A stretch of 64,000 nucleotides of DNA from Planctomycetota bacterium (lineage in GTDB: Bacteria; Planctomycetota; Planctomycetia; Planctomycetales; Planctomycetaceae), in contig QQVO01000013.1 in NCBI GenBank assembly GCA_003388505.1, positions 62,001 through 126,000 on the forward strand, in the 5' to 3' direction. The position numbers and the translations under genes were made by a program. The notes under the pieces were generated by a model, which saw nothing but the letters and a program-made list of their open reading frames with translations, ran no database searches and was not told the origin of the DNA. Shown one piece after another: positions 1-9,063 of the stretch (within the stretch, counting starts at the first letter, position 1; each line of letters opens with the position of its first letter).

Positions 1-3000
1 CCGAACCGCGCGGCGGAGACGATGTGGGCGGCGCGATCGGCGTCGTCGAGTGCAGCGAACGCCGCAGCGAGGGCCACGAGCAACAGGATGCCGAGCTTGT
101 TCTCCCAGGTTGTATGTCGCAGGATCCAAGCGATAACCACGAGGGCCAGGCTGACGATGAGGGTCATCTTGAGCCGGTTCCACCAGACGACGTGAATCCT
201 GCGTTCGCCGCCGAGGTTGCTGTAGACGTAGCCCACGAGTCCCTTCTTCTCGAGCGGGAGTCCTGCGTCGCCGCCGCCGATCCAGTTGTTCAGATCGCTC
301 TCGTCGACTTGCGAGGCGGTGTTGGTGAGCGATGAGAAGAGGCGGGGCTGGCGTTCGATGACGAAGTCGGACGGTTCGCCGACCAGCGCGAACTCCTGAG
401 GAATCCAGACGGCGACGCGCTGCTCCTGGACGGCGACGGTGGTCTCGCCTCCCGGCCGCACGTTGCCGATGCCGCCCAGAATCGGGAGCGGGAGTTCCAT
501 CGAACCCCTTGGGTATTCACTTTCTCCGGGGGGCGGGGCGACGTTCCAGCGGAACTGAAACGCGATGAGAAATTCCTCATCGACCGACATCGTGCGGGAG
601 ACGGGGATGTAATAGCTCTCGAAGTTCTCGGTATCGCTCTGCTCGGTCGCTTTCTCGAGTTTGACGTCGCGGCCGGCGACGGTGACTCCCAAGAGTTCGA
701 GATTGACCGGGAGATCGACGAGCAGCCGCTGCCGCTCGGTCGTCTTGACGCGCATTCGCACGCGATAGTTGGCCATGCCGTCTTTGCCGTTGACGATTTC
801 GATCAGAGCCCGGCGGACGACGGTCGCAACGACTTCTTCGATGGCGTTGCGGGTGCGCGTCAGCGTGAGTTGAACGGCCGCGTCGTCAGGCTGCTCGAAA
901 TAGCGGAACGCGAGAGTTCCGCTTTGCGGGAGCAGGACGAGTTCGCGGATGTCGATGGCTTCGACGTCGCCGCCTTCAGCGGATGCCGCGACGGAGAGCG
1001 TTTCATCGCGCGTGACGACGGCTTCTCCGCGCAGACGGGAGAGTTGGACTTCTTCCCGGCCTTCCGCGGCGGGGGTCGGCAGCGGTTTGAAGAGGGAGAT
1101 GACGATTTCATCGGAGGCGGACGATTCGGTTTCGTCCTCTTCACCGTCGGCTGCGTCCGCTTCCGCATCGTCAGCACCGGATTCTTCCAATTTGAGATCG
1201 TAAGTGACGGAGAGCCTGAGTGTGCCGAGCACCTCGCGCTGCATCACGACGGTCCAGGTCACCCACCCGTCTTCCGGGTCGGACGGGGTCTTCTGCATGA
1301 TGTCGGGCGCGGTGGGGTCGGGGCGGACTGCTTCGATCTGGATCAGCGGCGAGACGGCCTCGGGCACTTGGAACTGGAACGTATCGAGCCCGGAGAACTG
1401 GACGCGGTAATCGAGCAGCGTGACGACCTCGGCGGATTGCGGCAGCACATTGACCGAGGTGGCGACGTCCGCGCTGAGGCGGGCCGCCTTGCGTTTGGTG
1501 GTGACGGGAATCGTCACCGGCCGGCGGGTGAAACTCCAGGCGGCCGTGAGCGGCGCGTTTTCCATTTTCCAGTCGGGCGGCGCAGGTAGGGGCTGCGCGG
1601 CGACGACGGCCTCTTCGTTGGTGACGACTTCAATCGATTCGCGGGAGTAGAGGTAGACGCGTCCCGTTTCGCGTTCGGTGTTCTGCGGTTCGAGCAGCGG
1701 CAGGACGACTTCGGACTGGTCGACGCCGGCCTGGAAGTCGCGCTGGGCGGTGACCGAGACGGCGATCTGTCCCTGCCGTTTCTCCGCGAGCGAGATGAGG
1801 AGTGTGCGGGAGGCTTCGTCGAAGTTGAATTCCTTCATGCCGTCGCACTGGACGTCGTCGATCGCGAGTTCTTCCGGGACCGTGAGACTGAGCTGGAAGA
1901 CGCCGGCCCGTTCGACCGTGTAGTTCAGCGATGCGGTGAGCCTGATTTCGTCCTCCATGAAGACGACCTGGGCCGTGTGGTCGATGGTGATCCTCGGTTC
2001 GACCGGCCTGGCGGTCGCCTGAAGAGTGAAAACCGGCGTGAAGAACTTGAACCCGAGCGCGCCGTCACTGCGGACCTGTTCATTGAGTTGCGAGGTGGCG
2101 ATCCGCACGACCCCCTGCTGTTCGGCAATCACCAACGAGAGTTCTTCGGAATGTGTGACCGCGATCTCGCCGCTTTCGCGGACTACGTCGAGGGCGTGGA
2201 CGCCGTTGACGGCGCCGTCGGCGTCGGTACCGGCGACGTGAAAGGCGTCTTCGGGGAGATCGCGGACGGTGTGGACTTCGACGGTCACGCGGCCTTCGAC
2301 TTCGCTGAGGAATTCAACGGTGAGCACCTGTCGCCCGTCGGCTTCCGCCAGTGTGTAGGGTTTCTCGTTAGCGCTGGTGGAAACGCCGATGACCTGATGG
2401 CCGGCCGGGACGGCGACCCGCAATTGACTGAGAGTGCCGCGCAGGATCTCGTAGTGCAGGGCGGTGGTGGTGTGGATCTGTCCGTCGCGCACGTCGACGC
2501 GGGTGAGGTTGTTCACGCTCGTGAGCAGTTCCATCTCGGGTTTCTGACTGACGCGCGGATGCCAGCGGGCCGAGATGCGGCCGGTCGATCCCAAGCTGGC
2601 TTTGACACGTGTGCCGGCCGGTTGCTCCGCCTCGTCCCCGCCGTCATCGGCGGGCAGGCTCACAAGGCGAGGGGTGATGGAGACCGTCTGGTCGTCTTCG
2701 GGGATGACGACTTCGAGCGTGGTGATGCCTACGGTGGGCGTGTCGAAAGTGAACTCGCGCCCGTCTGGCGAAGTGTGGACGCGGGCCACCAGTTCGAGCG
2801 TGACTGTCTGTTCGCCCGATTTTCCCAGCAGCAGTGAGTAGGTTCCGTCTCCCGTGCCGCGGAGCAGGACGTTCTCGTCGTCACTGTTGAGGCTGCCGAC
2901 GGCGGCTTCGCCGAAGCGGACCGGGATTTCGACCCAGGGATCACCCAGCACATTGACGGTGAGTACGGCCTGGATGCGGGCCAGGTCTTTCTCGATGGTG

Positions 3001-3299
3001 GCGGTGTAATCGGCGCGGGTGATGACCGCCTGGACTGGATGCTCGTCGTCGCCGGCTCCGCCGCGATGGGCCTGCCACATCTGCAGCCATTCGGAGTAGG
3101 GAACGATGGCTGAGGCGCCGAGCCTGTTGAAGACCGAATCGAGGTTCCGATACGGAACGTAGATGGTCGGTTCGCCTTCCGGGGCCGGGGGCGCGTCTTC
3201 CTCTTCTTGAGCGAGCAGGGAAGCCGCGGAAAACATCGTGAGCGTCCAGACGGTCAGGAGCGCGTGAAGGCTGTTTCGCATACACGAATTTCGGAGCAT
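1..3299 (-). CDS. Large secreted, membrane-anchored protein of unknown function (3' end missing)
   Basis: The frame is open from the ATG at 3299 (alternative ATG at 3281) to the left edge, about 1,099 codons without a stop, so the C-terminus lies outside the window. The N-terminus has a Sec signal peptide with a hydrophobic core ending near SAASLLAQ and an acidic mature start. The body is long, beta-rich and free of recognised motifs, with an acidic Glu/Asp/Ala stretch around residues 715-735. A hydrophobic segment containing LIVSLALVVIAWIL lies near residue 1050, probably a transmembrane anchor close to the C-terminus. An AGGG sequence 8 nt before the 3299 ATG slightly favours that start. 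I do not recognise the family; the topology implies a large extracytoplasmic domain tethered to the membrane. All frames inside it on the other strand look like shadows. Confidence 0.85.
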   Translation of the reverse strand, partial: MLRNSCMRNSLHALLTVWTLTMFSAASLLAQEEEDAPPAPEGEPTIYVPYRNLDSVFNRLGASAIVPYSEWLQMWQAHRGGAGDDEHPVQAVITRADYTATIEKDLARIQAVLTVNVLGDPWVEIPVRFGEAAVGSLNSDDENVLLRGTGDGTYSLLLGKSGEQTVTLELVARVHTSPDGREFTFDTPTVGITTLEVVIPEDDQTVSITPRLVSLPADDGGDEAEQPAGTRVKASLGSTGRISARWHPRVSQKPEMELLTSVNNLTRVDVRDGQIHTTTALHYEILRGTLSQLRVAVPAGHQVIGVSTSANEKPYTLAEADGRQVLTVEFLSEVEGRVTVEVHTVRDLPEDAFHVAGTDADGAVNGVHALDVVRESGEIAVTHSEELSLVIAEQQGVVRIATSQLNEQVRSDGALGFKFFTPVFTLQATARPVEPRITIDHTAQVVFMEDEIRLTASLNYTVERAGVFQLSLTVPEELAIDDVQCDGMKEFNFDEASRTLLISLAEKRQGQIAVSVTAQRDFQAGVDQSEVVLPLLEPQNTERETGRVYLYSRESIEVVTNEEAVVAAQPLPAPPDWKMENAPLTAAWSFTRRPVTIPVTTKRKAARLSADVATSVNVLPQSAEVVTLLDYRVQFSGLDTFQFQVPEAVSPLIQIEAVRPDPTAPDIMQKTPSDPEDGWVTWTVVMQREVLGTLRLSVTYDLKLEESGADDAEADAADGEEDETESSASDEIVISLFKPLPTPAAEGREEVQLSRLRGEAVVTRDETLSVAASAEGGDVEAIDIRELVLLPQSGTLAFRYFEQPDDAAVQLTLTRTRNAIEEVVATVVRRALIEIVNGKDGMANYRVRMRVKTTERQRLLVDLPVNLELLGVTVAGRDVKLEKATEQSDTENFESYYIPVSRTMSVDEEFLIAFQFRWNVAPPPGESEYPRGSMELPLPILGGIGNVRPGGETTVAVQEQRVAVWIPQEFALVGEPSDFVIERQPRLFSSLTNTASQVDESDLNNWIGGGDAGLPLEKKGLVGYVYSNLGGERRIHVVWWNRLKMTLIVSLALVVIAWILRHTTWENKLGILLLVALAAAFAALDDADRAAHIVSAARF

Positions 3300-3633
3300 T
3301 GAGGTAACCCTGGGGGTCGAATTCCGTCGCGATTGAAGTTCGGGGTGGAATGAGAAATCTGGCGTGGGTGGTCATAACTGGCCCACTGCAAAAGCCGCGC
3401 GATCCGGTACGAATTTACCGATTGCAACGTTTACAGGGAATGCGCAACTTCTGTGTTCTCCGGTACTCTAGAGTATGACGCTCGGGGTCCGCGAGGCATT
3501 GCGATTTTTTGGGGCGGGCGTGTGGGATTTTGCGATTCCGTTCGTCGGGCGGAGACTTGACCGGACGTGCTGCGGCTGATGTTCTGGAGCGCGGGTTTCG
3601 AGGTGGGCACGTGTCTGCAAGGAGAGTTGCCGC
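3300..3633. other. Divergent intergenic region
   Basis: This gap separates two divergently transcribed genes and should hold both promoters. The only structure I see is a perfect 12-bp palindrome, TACTCTAGAGTA, at 3464-3475, and a clear ribosome-binding site AAGGAG at 3619-3624 for the following gene. The small reading frames crossing it have no coding character. Confidence 0.5.
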
Positions 3634-4701
3634 GTGGAAACGATGGGCTTCCGTGATCCGAACGAGCTGCCGGAGGAAGTGCGCAGCGTGCTATCAAAAT
3701 GGCGCGAGACGAGCAGCGGTTGCGAGGTTGTCTCTCCTCGCACTCAGGGATTCAGCGGAGCGACGATCTATCGAATCGCGACAGCAGCAGGAATGTTCTG
3801 TCTGCGGAAATGGCCGGAGGGCGGACTGCCGCAAGCGCGGCTGCGGGAGTTGCACCGTTTTTTGAGGTTTCTGGCAGATCGAGACATCAATGAGTTGGCC
3901 GTTCCCGTGCCTGCGGCGGACGGACCAACGCTGGTTCGACTGAACGGGCGGTTGTGGCAGCTTGAACCGTGGAAACCGGGAGAGGCCGACTTCAAACAGA
4001 ATCCCTCAGGTGCGCGGCTGAGGAATGCGATGCACGCCCTGGCTCGACTGCACGTGACCGCGGCGGAGTACGAGCCCACGGCGCAGGGTGCAAAGTGGTT
4101 CTTTCAATCGGCGGCTGCACCATCACCTGCAGTCGAATCGCGGCTGAAGATGATTCAAGAGTGGGACTCGAACCGCATCCGGGTGGCTCAGGCTGACCTG
4201 GATCGGCTGCACGAGGCCGGCGCCGTTGCGGATGAGATGCTGCGGGTATTCGTACTCTGTGCACCGAAGATTGAAGCGGAGCTTTCGTCGGTACGGGAAT
4301 CGATGTTTTGTCTGCAGCCCTGCCTGCGCGACGTGTGGCACGATCATGTGCTCTTCACGGGAGACGAAGTGACAGGGTTGATCGATGCCTCTGCGGCGCG
4401 GAGTGAGAACGTCGCCTCCGACCTCTCACGGCTGCTGGGCAGCCTGCTGGAGGACGACCACCCGCGGTGGGAGTTGGCGCTCGACGCGTATTCGACCGTC
4501 CGCCCATTGAGTGACCGCGAACGGGGGCTGGTCCGCCTCCTCGACCGCAGTGGCGTGCTGCTCAGTCCGTTGCACTGGGTGGAGGCCTGTCGCTCGCCGC
4601 ACACCCAGCGCAATGCAGGCGTCATGTCACATGTGATCGGGCGAATGACTGAGCTGAACGCCAGACTCAGAAGCCTTGCCGAGAGCATCGGCGGGATATA
4701 G
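3634..4701 (+). CDS. Aminoglycoside phosphotransferase-fold (APH-like) kinase family protein
   Basis: The 355-residue product looks like a cytoplasmic member of the APH/choline kinase-like fold. An N-terminal lobe (SGATIYRI then CLRKWPEG, residues 45-65) resembles the nucleotide-binding loop and Lys-bearing strand. Around residues 230-256 the C-lobe has LRDVWHDHVLF followed by a short hairpin and GLIDASAA. In canonical APH enzymes these read HGDxHxxN and IDFG/IDWE; here the catalytic Asp and the metal-binding Asp are kept, but the His-Gly and Asn positions are changed. The GTG start at 3634 is chosen because AAGGAG sits 9 nt upstream; the ATG at 3643 is too far from it. The substrate cannot be told from sequence: a small-molecule kinase or a degenerate member are both possible. 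It is monocistronic. Confidence 0.7.
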   Translation: METMGFRDPNELPEEVRSVLSKWRETSSGCEVVSPRTQGFSGATIYRIATAAGMFCLRKWPEGGLPQARLRELHRFLRFLADRDINELAVPVPAADGPTLVRLNGRLWQLEPWKPGEADFKQNPSGARLRNAMHALARLHVTAAEYEPTAQGAKWFFQSAAAPSPAVESRLKMIQEWDSNRIRVAQADLDRLHEAGAVADEMLRVFVLCAPKIEAELSSVRESMFCLQPCLRDVWHDHVLFTGDEVTGLIDASAARSENVASDLSRLLGSLLEDDHPRWELALDAYSTVRPLSDRERGLVRLLDRSGVLLSPLHWVEACRSPHTQRNAGVMSHVIGRMTELNARLRSLAESIGGI

Positions 4702-4751
4702 AGGCCGGCATGCTGCGCAACCTGCAGGATTTCTGCAGCCGCTCGCCGCAG

Positions 4752-4928
4752 TCATGCAGCCCGGTGGTCCGTCTCCTGACGGATGACGTGCGCGATGATG
4801 TGGCAGGCTGAGGCGAACAGCAACTGTTTGAGCCAGTGGTCTTTGATTGCAGCGGCGCAACTCTCGATGCCGTCCAGCGCCTGAAGAGCGGTTTCGCGTC
4901 GATCGTTCTCGGTGGCTTTGGCCGTCAT
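4752..4928 (-). CDS. Small 58-residue hypothetical protein
   Basis: An ATG at 4928 preceded by an AAGGGGAAG ribosome-binding-like sequence opens a 58-codon frame in the gap between the kinase-like gene and the ThuA gene. The product (MTAKATENDRRETALQALDG at the start) is predicted helical, with one Cys, a hydrophobic patch LLFASACHIIAHVI and a polar end. The longer version of this frame running upstream to 5663 is only the antisense of the ThuA gene; the part downstream of this ATG lies outside any other gene. Function unknown. The gene would be convergent with the kinase-like gene and divergent from ThuA. Confidence 0.45.
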   Translation of the reverse strand: MTAKATENDRRETALQALDGIESCAAAIKDHWLKQLLFASACHIIAHVIRQETDHRAA

Positions 4929-5075
4929 CTGTCTTCCCCTTGCGGGAGTATCGGCCAGATTGGGCGATCGTGATGACTCGGATTCCCGCGCGTCAAATTG
5001 CACCCAAGTGTCGCCTGCGGCTAGAGTAGAGTGAAACATTACGTCAGCCGCCGGACTTTCTCGCTGAGGACGCTC

Positions 5076-6083
5076 ATGCTTCGATCCGCTCACTTTGCCG
5101 CCGTGATTTTGAGCTGTGTGATTGCCGGTTCGTCTGCCGCCGCTGATGAGCAGTGGGTCGTTTACTCCGGCGGCGATGGGCCGGGGGCGGGGAAGCACGT
5201 TGTGCTGGTGTCGGGAGACGAGGAGTACCGCTCGGAGGAGGCGCTGCCGCAACTCGGCAAGATTCTCGCGGTGCGACACGGCTTCAAGTGCACCGTCCTG
5301 TTCCCGATCGATCCGGAGACGGGCGCGATTCACCCGGACACGAACAACAACATTCCGGGCCTCGAAGCGCTCGACTCGGCCGATCTGATGATCATTGCCA
5401 CCCGGTTCCGCAATCTGCCTGACGAGCAGATGCAGCACATCGTGGACTATGTGGAATCGGGGCGGCCGATCATCGGTATGCGAACAGCGACACACGCCTT
5501 CAATCTCTCCGGCGAGAGCAGCTTCCAGCGCTACCACTGGCAGAGCAAGGAGTGGGACGGCGGATTCGGTCGGCAGGTGCTGGGGGAAACCTGGATCAGC
5601 CACCACGGTCATCACAAGCACGAAAGCACGCGGGGCATTGTGGCGGACGGGATGGAAGATCACCCGATCGTTCGCGGGTGTGACGACATCTGGGGTCCGA
5701 CAGACGTTTACGGCGTGCGGCTGCCGCTACCGGGCGACTCGCAACCGCTGATTCTGGGGCAGGTGCTGGAGGGGATGAGCCCGGAAGACAAGCCGGTCGA
5801 AAACGAAAAGAACGACCCGATGATGCCGGTGGCGTGGATCAAGTCCTGGGAAGCGCCGAACGGCGAGACGGCGCGGATCTTCACGACCACGATGGGAGCG
5901 GCGACTGATCTCAAGAGCGAGGGGCTGCGACGATTGCTGGTGAACGCCGCCTACTGGTGCGTCGGACTGGAGGATGAGATCCCCGAAGAGGCCGACGTGG
6001 ACTTCGTCGGAGAGTACGACCCGACGGAGTACGGCTTCGGCGGTGCGAAGGAAGGCGTGATGCCGGCCGCACACGCGTTGTAA
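5076..6083 (+). CDS. Secreted ThuA-domain protein (trehalose utilisation-type)
   Basis: The product has about 335 residues, with a Sec signal peptide (MLRSAHFAAVILSCVIAGSS) and then a class I glutamine amidotransferase-like ThuA fold: a strand HVVLVSGDEEY, a second strand ADLMIIATRFRNLP, and the motif RPIIGMRTATHAF, which replaces the nucleophile elbow of true amidotransferases. A His-rich stretch SHHGHHKHES and GAATDL near the C-terminus are typical of planctomycete ThuA proteins. ThuA domains are associated with sugar metabolism, but the reaction is not established. The ATG at 5076 is preferred because TGAGGACGCTC lies just before it. A GTG at 5031 would add 15 residues including SRRTFS, which would resemble a Tat signal, but it has no ribosome-binding site. 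Confidence 0.85.
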   Translation: MLRSAHFAAVILSCVIAGSSAAADEQWVVYSGGDGPGAGKHVVLVSGDEEYRSEEALPQLGKILAVRHGFKCTVLFPIDPETGAIHPDTNNNIPGLEALDSADLMIIATRFRNLPDEQMQHIVDYVESGRPIIGMRTATHAFNLSGESSFQRYHWQSKEWDGGFGRQVLGETWISHHGHHKHESTRGIVADGMEDHPIVRGCDDIWGPTDVYGVRLPLPGDSQPLILGQVLEGMSPEDKPVENEKNDPMMPVAWIKSWEAPNGETARIFTTTMGAATDLKSEGLRRLLVNAAYWCVGLEDEIPEEADVDFVGEYDPTEYGFGGAKEGVMPAAHAL

Positions 6084-6098
6084 TGGGGGATGGCTTAT

Positions 6099-6140
6099 GG
6101 CTGATAGCCAATGGCCAATAGCTATCAGCCAATAGCCATT
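6099..6140. repeat. Inverted repeat between convergent genes, possible bidirectional terminator
   Basis: GGCTGATAGC at 6099-6108 pairs perfectly with GCTATCAGCC at 6121-6130 around a 12-nt loop. The surrounding 60 bp is built from variants of TAGCCAAT and TGGCTAT, so several alternative foldings exist. It lies between the stop codons of the convergent ThuA and DUF456 genes, where a bidirectional terminator would be expected, but there is no T-run. Confidence 0.6.
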
Positions 6141-6152
6141 TGCTATCCGCCA

Positions 6153-6719
6153 TCACACAAGGAATGATTCGACGGTGGCGTAGGCGAGCATGACTCCGCC
6201 GACGATGAGTTTGCCGACCGTGCCGAGGACGCGGCCGATCATGGCGCCTTTGCTGATCGAGAGCCGTTCGTGGTTGGCGCGGCCTTTCCAGTACTCGCCC
6301 AGGTAAGCGCCGCCGAACGCACCGAGCGCACCGCCGCCGATGGCGGCGATGACCGGTCCGACGACCGGGATCGGCACGCCGACGATCGCTCCGGTGACGC
6401 TGCCGACGGCTGCCCCAGCGAGTGAGAGGGCCATGGCTCTGCGGCTGGCGCCCTGTTTCGCAGCACCGGCGGCGCTGGCAAGAAATTCGATCAGTTCACC
6501 GAGGCTGGCCAGCACGAGGAGCACGATCACGGCAGTCCAGGTGAAGCCCAGGGCTGTTCCCTCGGCTTCCGGGAGAAAGACCGCACACAGGGCGGCCAGC
6601 GCGAGCATCGCCCAGTTGCCGGGGAGCGTAAAGATCGTCGCCAACCAGCAGACGACGTTGGCGATGAAGAGCAGCCCCACGCCGAACGTCCAGTAGACCC
6701 AATCCGGCGGGTAATCCAT
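6153..6719 (-). CDS. DUF456 family integral membrane protein
   Basis: A 188-residue protein with the DUF456 pattern: an N-terminal membrane hairpin (WTFGVGLLFIANVVCWLATI, then a loop with LPGNW), a third hydrophobic segment (TWTAVIVLLVLASLGELIEF), and a Gly/Ala/Pro-rich pair of segments (GAAVGSVTGAIVG, IPVVGPVIAAIGGGALGA) followed by EYWKGR and a final hydrophobic helix. LPGNW in the first loop and ELIEF before the glycine-rich part are typical of the family. It is an inner-membrane protein of unknown function. It starts at the ATG at 6719, is monocistronic and converges on the ThuA gene. Confidence 0.85.
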   Translation of the reverse strand: MDYPPDWVYWTFGVGLLFIANVVCWLATIFTLPGNWAMLALAALCAVFLPEAEGTALGFTWTAVIVLLVLASLGELIEFLASAAGAAKQGASRRAMALSLAGAAVGSVTGAIVGVPIPVVGPVIAAIGGGALGAFGGAYLGEYWKGRANHERLSISKGAMIGRVLGTVGKLIVGGVMLAYATVESFLV

Positions 6720-6894
6720 TGCTGTGTTTTCAGTTCAGGGTCGGGACAACTTCCACCAGGCGCGTACGAACGCAGTCTCTGCCCTTGTGGTTCGTACGGC
6801 AGAACGGTTTCTTGACGAAAACTGACAGAAAGTCAACGGCCGGGGTGTATGGGCGATTCCCCGGTATTCGCTAGCCTCTCGAACCCAACTCGCG
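6720..6894. other. Intergenic gap with no recognisable feature
   Basis: This stretch lies between two minus-strand genes, and I see no coding pattern or strong hairpin in it. Confidence 0.4.
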
Positions 6895-7518
6895 TCACGC
6901 GGCGCGTGGTTTTCGGTCCTCACCGGTTGGCGATGCCTGCAGAAGACGGACAAACTCCGGCTGCCAGGACTTCGTGAACATGCTCCGGCCGATTCGCACC
7001 AGATCGACAAGATTGTCCGAGTGACCCGCGATGTTCTGGCAGATGGAGACGGACTGGCTGCCGGTGGCGATGCGGATGTAGTTGCCTTGCGACCATTTGC
7101 AGCCGGTTTCGACGCCGAGAATGTCTTCGCGCCGGAGAAAGAGCGAATTGGAATTCATGACGGCGCGGGCGAAGAGGTCTTCATCCTTGAACCGGCGAAC
7201 CAGCCATTTGGCCGCATCGAGCAGCAGGGATCCGGGGTCGGCGGCTGCCTTGTAGGCGAGATGGAGTTGCTTGAGCTGGTCGCGCATTTCCGAGGCGAAC
7301 TGCTTCCAGAGCAGCCCGGCGCCGGGCGCGGACTCGGTGAGCGTGAGGAATACGACGTGATCGGGAAAGAGGTGGACGTCTCCGTCGGGAAGCGTATTGA
7401 ACCAGCGCGGCAGGTCGTCTCCGGGGGCGACGCGCGCCGGGAAAGAGAGTTCGGGCGCCTGGTCATCGTGCGCGTGCAGCGATTCGAGAAATGCAGCGAG
7501 TCCTTCCGGTGCGTCCAT
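6895..7518 (-). CDS. Hypothetical protein, 207 residues
   Basis: A soluble, cytoplasmic-looking protein with no signal peptide or membrane segment. It begins MDAPEGLAAFLESLHAHDDQ and carries a segment WFNTLPDGDVHLFPDHVVFL and later DLFARAVMNSNSLFLRRED. Acidic and basic residues are balanced, and the C-terminus (GEDRKPRAA) looks disordered. I do not recognise a family. The ATG at 7518 has no strong ribosome-binding site. The gene is monocistronic, flanked by intergenic DNA on both sides. Confidence 0.65.
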   Translation of the reverse strand: MDAPEGLAAFLESLHAHDDQAPELSFPARVAPGDDLPRWFNTLPDGDVHLFPDHVVFLTLTESAPGAGLLWKQFASEMRDQLKQLHLAYKAAADPGSLLLDAAKWLVRRFKDEDLFARAVMNSNSLFLRREDILGVETGCKWSQGNYIRIATGSQSVSICQNIAGHSDNLVDLVRIGRSMFTKSWQPEFVRLLQASPTGEDRKPRAA

Positions 7519-7870
7519 GCGAGACCCGTCCTGTTTTTTGAGTTGTCAGTGACTTGCGCCAAGAGGGCGGGGAACGTAGCAGATTCCTGCGGATGGCCTC
7601 CAGACCGGATCGGCGCTCGCGAGTGAAGGAGTGAATAGTGACATCCTCGTGCTGCGCCGGTGCAGACTCTTGTTGTCCTGTGCAGATTCTTGCGCTCGTC
7701 TGTAGCGCACGCTGCCAGCGCGCAGCGGCCTGTGCGCTCACCGGGGCGCACGCAAGGCTGCGTGCGCTACGGTTTCGGGTGGCGGACGACGCCCGCGCTG
7801 GGTTCGCTCGCCGACGAGGGTCGACTGCGATAGGCTGAGTGCAGGAATTCCGGTCTCAAGGGGAATCGAC
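7519..7870. other. Divergent intergenic region with a palindromic repeat
   Basis: The gap between divergent genes holds an imperfect inverted repeat, GTAGCGCACGCTGCC at 7702-7716 against GGCTGCGTGCGCTAC at 7756-7770 (one mismatch), with further GC-rich symmetric sequence between. The short plus-strand frame across it is Cys/Ala/Arg-rich and looks non-coding. AAGGGGA just before 7871 is the likely ribosome-binding site for the next gene. Confidence 0.55.
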
Positions 7871-8965
7871 ATGTTACGCCGTCACTGCCTCTGGTTTTGT
7901 CTGTTACTGTCGAATGTCCTGCACGCAGACGAACCGCCGGCCTACCCGGATCATCAGGATCTCGGTTACTTTCTCACCGAGAAAGGGGGACAAGGATGGC
8001 TGATCACCATCACAAACCCCGAGGAGTGGGAAATCCGGCGCGACCACGTGCTCTCGCATATGCAGAGCGTGATGGGACCGCTGCCCAGGCCGGAGAAACC
8101 GGTCCCCCTCGAAATGGAGGAAGTGGTAGCCGTCAAACTGGAGGGTGACGACGCGGGGATTGTGCGGCACAAGATCCGGTATCACACCGACAATCCCACC
8201 GCGGTCGTAAACGCCTACCTCTTCATTCCCCCGCGGAAAGAGGACGCCAAACTGCCGGCGATGCTGTGCCTGCACCAGACCACCGGCATCGGCAAGGAGG
8301 AACCGGCCGGCCTGGGGGGGAATCCGAACCTGCATTACGCGCTGCATCTTGCGCGGCGGGGATACGTGACGCTCGCGCCGGATTACCCGTCCTTCGGCGA
8401 ATACGAGTACGACTTTGAGGCCGACGACTACATCAGCGGCACGATGAAGGCGATCTACGACAACATTCGTGCAGTTGACCTGCTGCAGTCGCTGCCGGAG
8501 GTGGACGGCGAGCGGATCGGCGTGATCGGACACTCGCTGGGCGGGCACAACGCAATGTTCACGGCGGCGTTCGAGCCGCGGATCAAGGTGATCGTTTCCA
8601 ATTGCGGATTCACGCGGTTCCACAAGTACTATGAGGGGAAGCTGGCGGGTTGGACCAGCCCGCGGTACATGCCACGGATCGCGTCTGAGTATCACAACAA
8701 CCCCGACGAAGTGCCGTTCGACTTCACCGAGATCGTCGCGTCATTTGCGCCGCGGCCGTTTCTGGCGAGTTCGCCGCGACACGACAGCAACTTCGAGGTC
8801 TCGGGGGTGCGCGATGTCATCAAGGCGGCGCGGCCGATTTACGAGTTGTATGGAGCGGAGGAAAACCTGCAGGCGAACTACCCGGACTGCCAGCATGATT
8901 TTCCGGAGGATGTTCGCGAAGTGGCCTACGAGTTTCTGGACCGGCATTTGAAGGGGGCGGAGTGA
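7871..8965 (+). CDS. Secreted alpha/beta hydrolase (dienelactone hydrolase / acetyl xylan esterase-like)
   Basis: A 364-residue protein with a Sec signal peptide (LCLLLSNVLHADEPP region) and an alpha/beta-hydrolase fold. The oxyanion-hole strand LPAMLCLHQTTGIGKEE is near residue 135; the nucleophile elbow GVIGHSLGGHNAMF (GxSxG) is near residue 220; RPFLASSPRHDSNFE holds a plausible acid region, and DCQHDFPEDV near the C-terminus carries the catalytic His. The arrangement matches the family of large secreted planctomycete esterases related to acetyl xylan esterase and DLH proteins. It probably acts on an esterified polysaccharide or similar substrate in the cell envelope; the exact substrate is inferred only from the family. 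The ATG at 7871 follows AAGGGGA by about 5 nt. Confidence 0.85.
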   Translation: MLRRHCLWFCLLLSNVLHADEPPAYPDHQDLGYFLTEKGGQGWLITITNPEEWEIRRDHVLSHMQSVMGPLPRPEKPVPLEMEEVVAVKLEGDDAGIVRHKIRYHTDNPTAVVNAYLFIPPRKEDAKLPAMLCLHQTTGIGKEEPAGLGGNPNLHYALHLARRGYVTLAPDYPSFGEYEYDFEADDYISGTMKAIYDNIRAVDLLQSLPEVDGERIGVIGHSLGGHNAMFTAAFEPRIKVIVSNCGFTRFHKYYEGKLAGWTSPRYMPRIASEYHNNPDEVPFDFTEIVASFAPRPFLASSPRHDSNFEVSGVRDVIKAARPIYELYGAEENLQANYPDCQHDFPEDVREVAYEFLDRHLKGAE

Positions 8966-9063
8966 ATTCGGGCGTCGAGGACAGGACGAATAGAACGCGG
9001 GTTGACGCGGGTGGAACGGATTGACGCGGAGAAACGACAGGAGATCGGCGGTGTGCCTTTCGC

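Noticed and set aside
5031-5075. Tat-like SRRTFS signal upstream of the ThuA protein
   Set aside because: It would need a GTG without a ribosome-binding site; the ATG at 5076 has one and gives a normal Sec signal.
4752-5663. 303-residue frame on the minus strand
   Set aside because: It is antisense to the ThuA gene for most of its length; only the last 58 codons lie outside that gene and were kept as a separate small protein.
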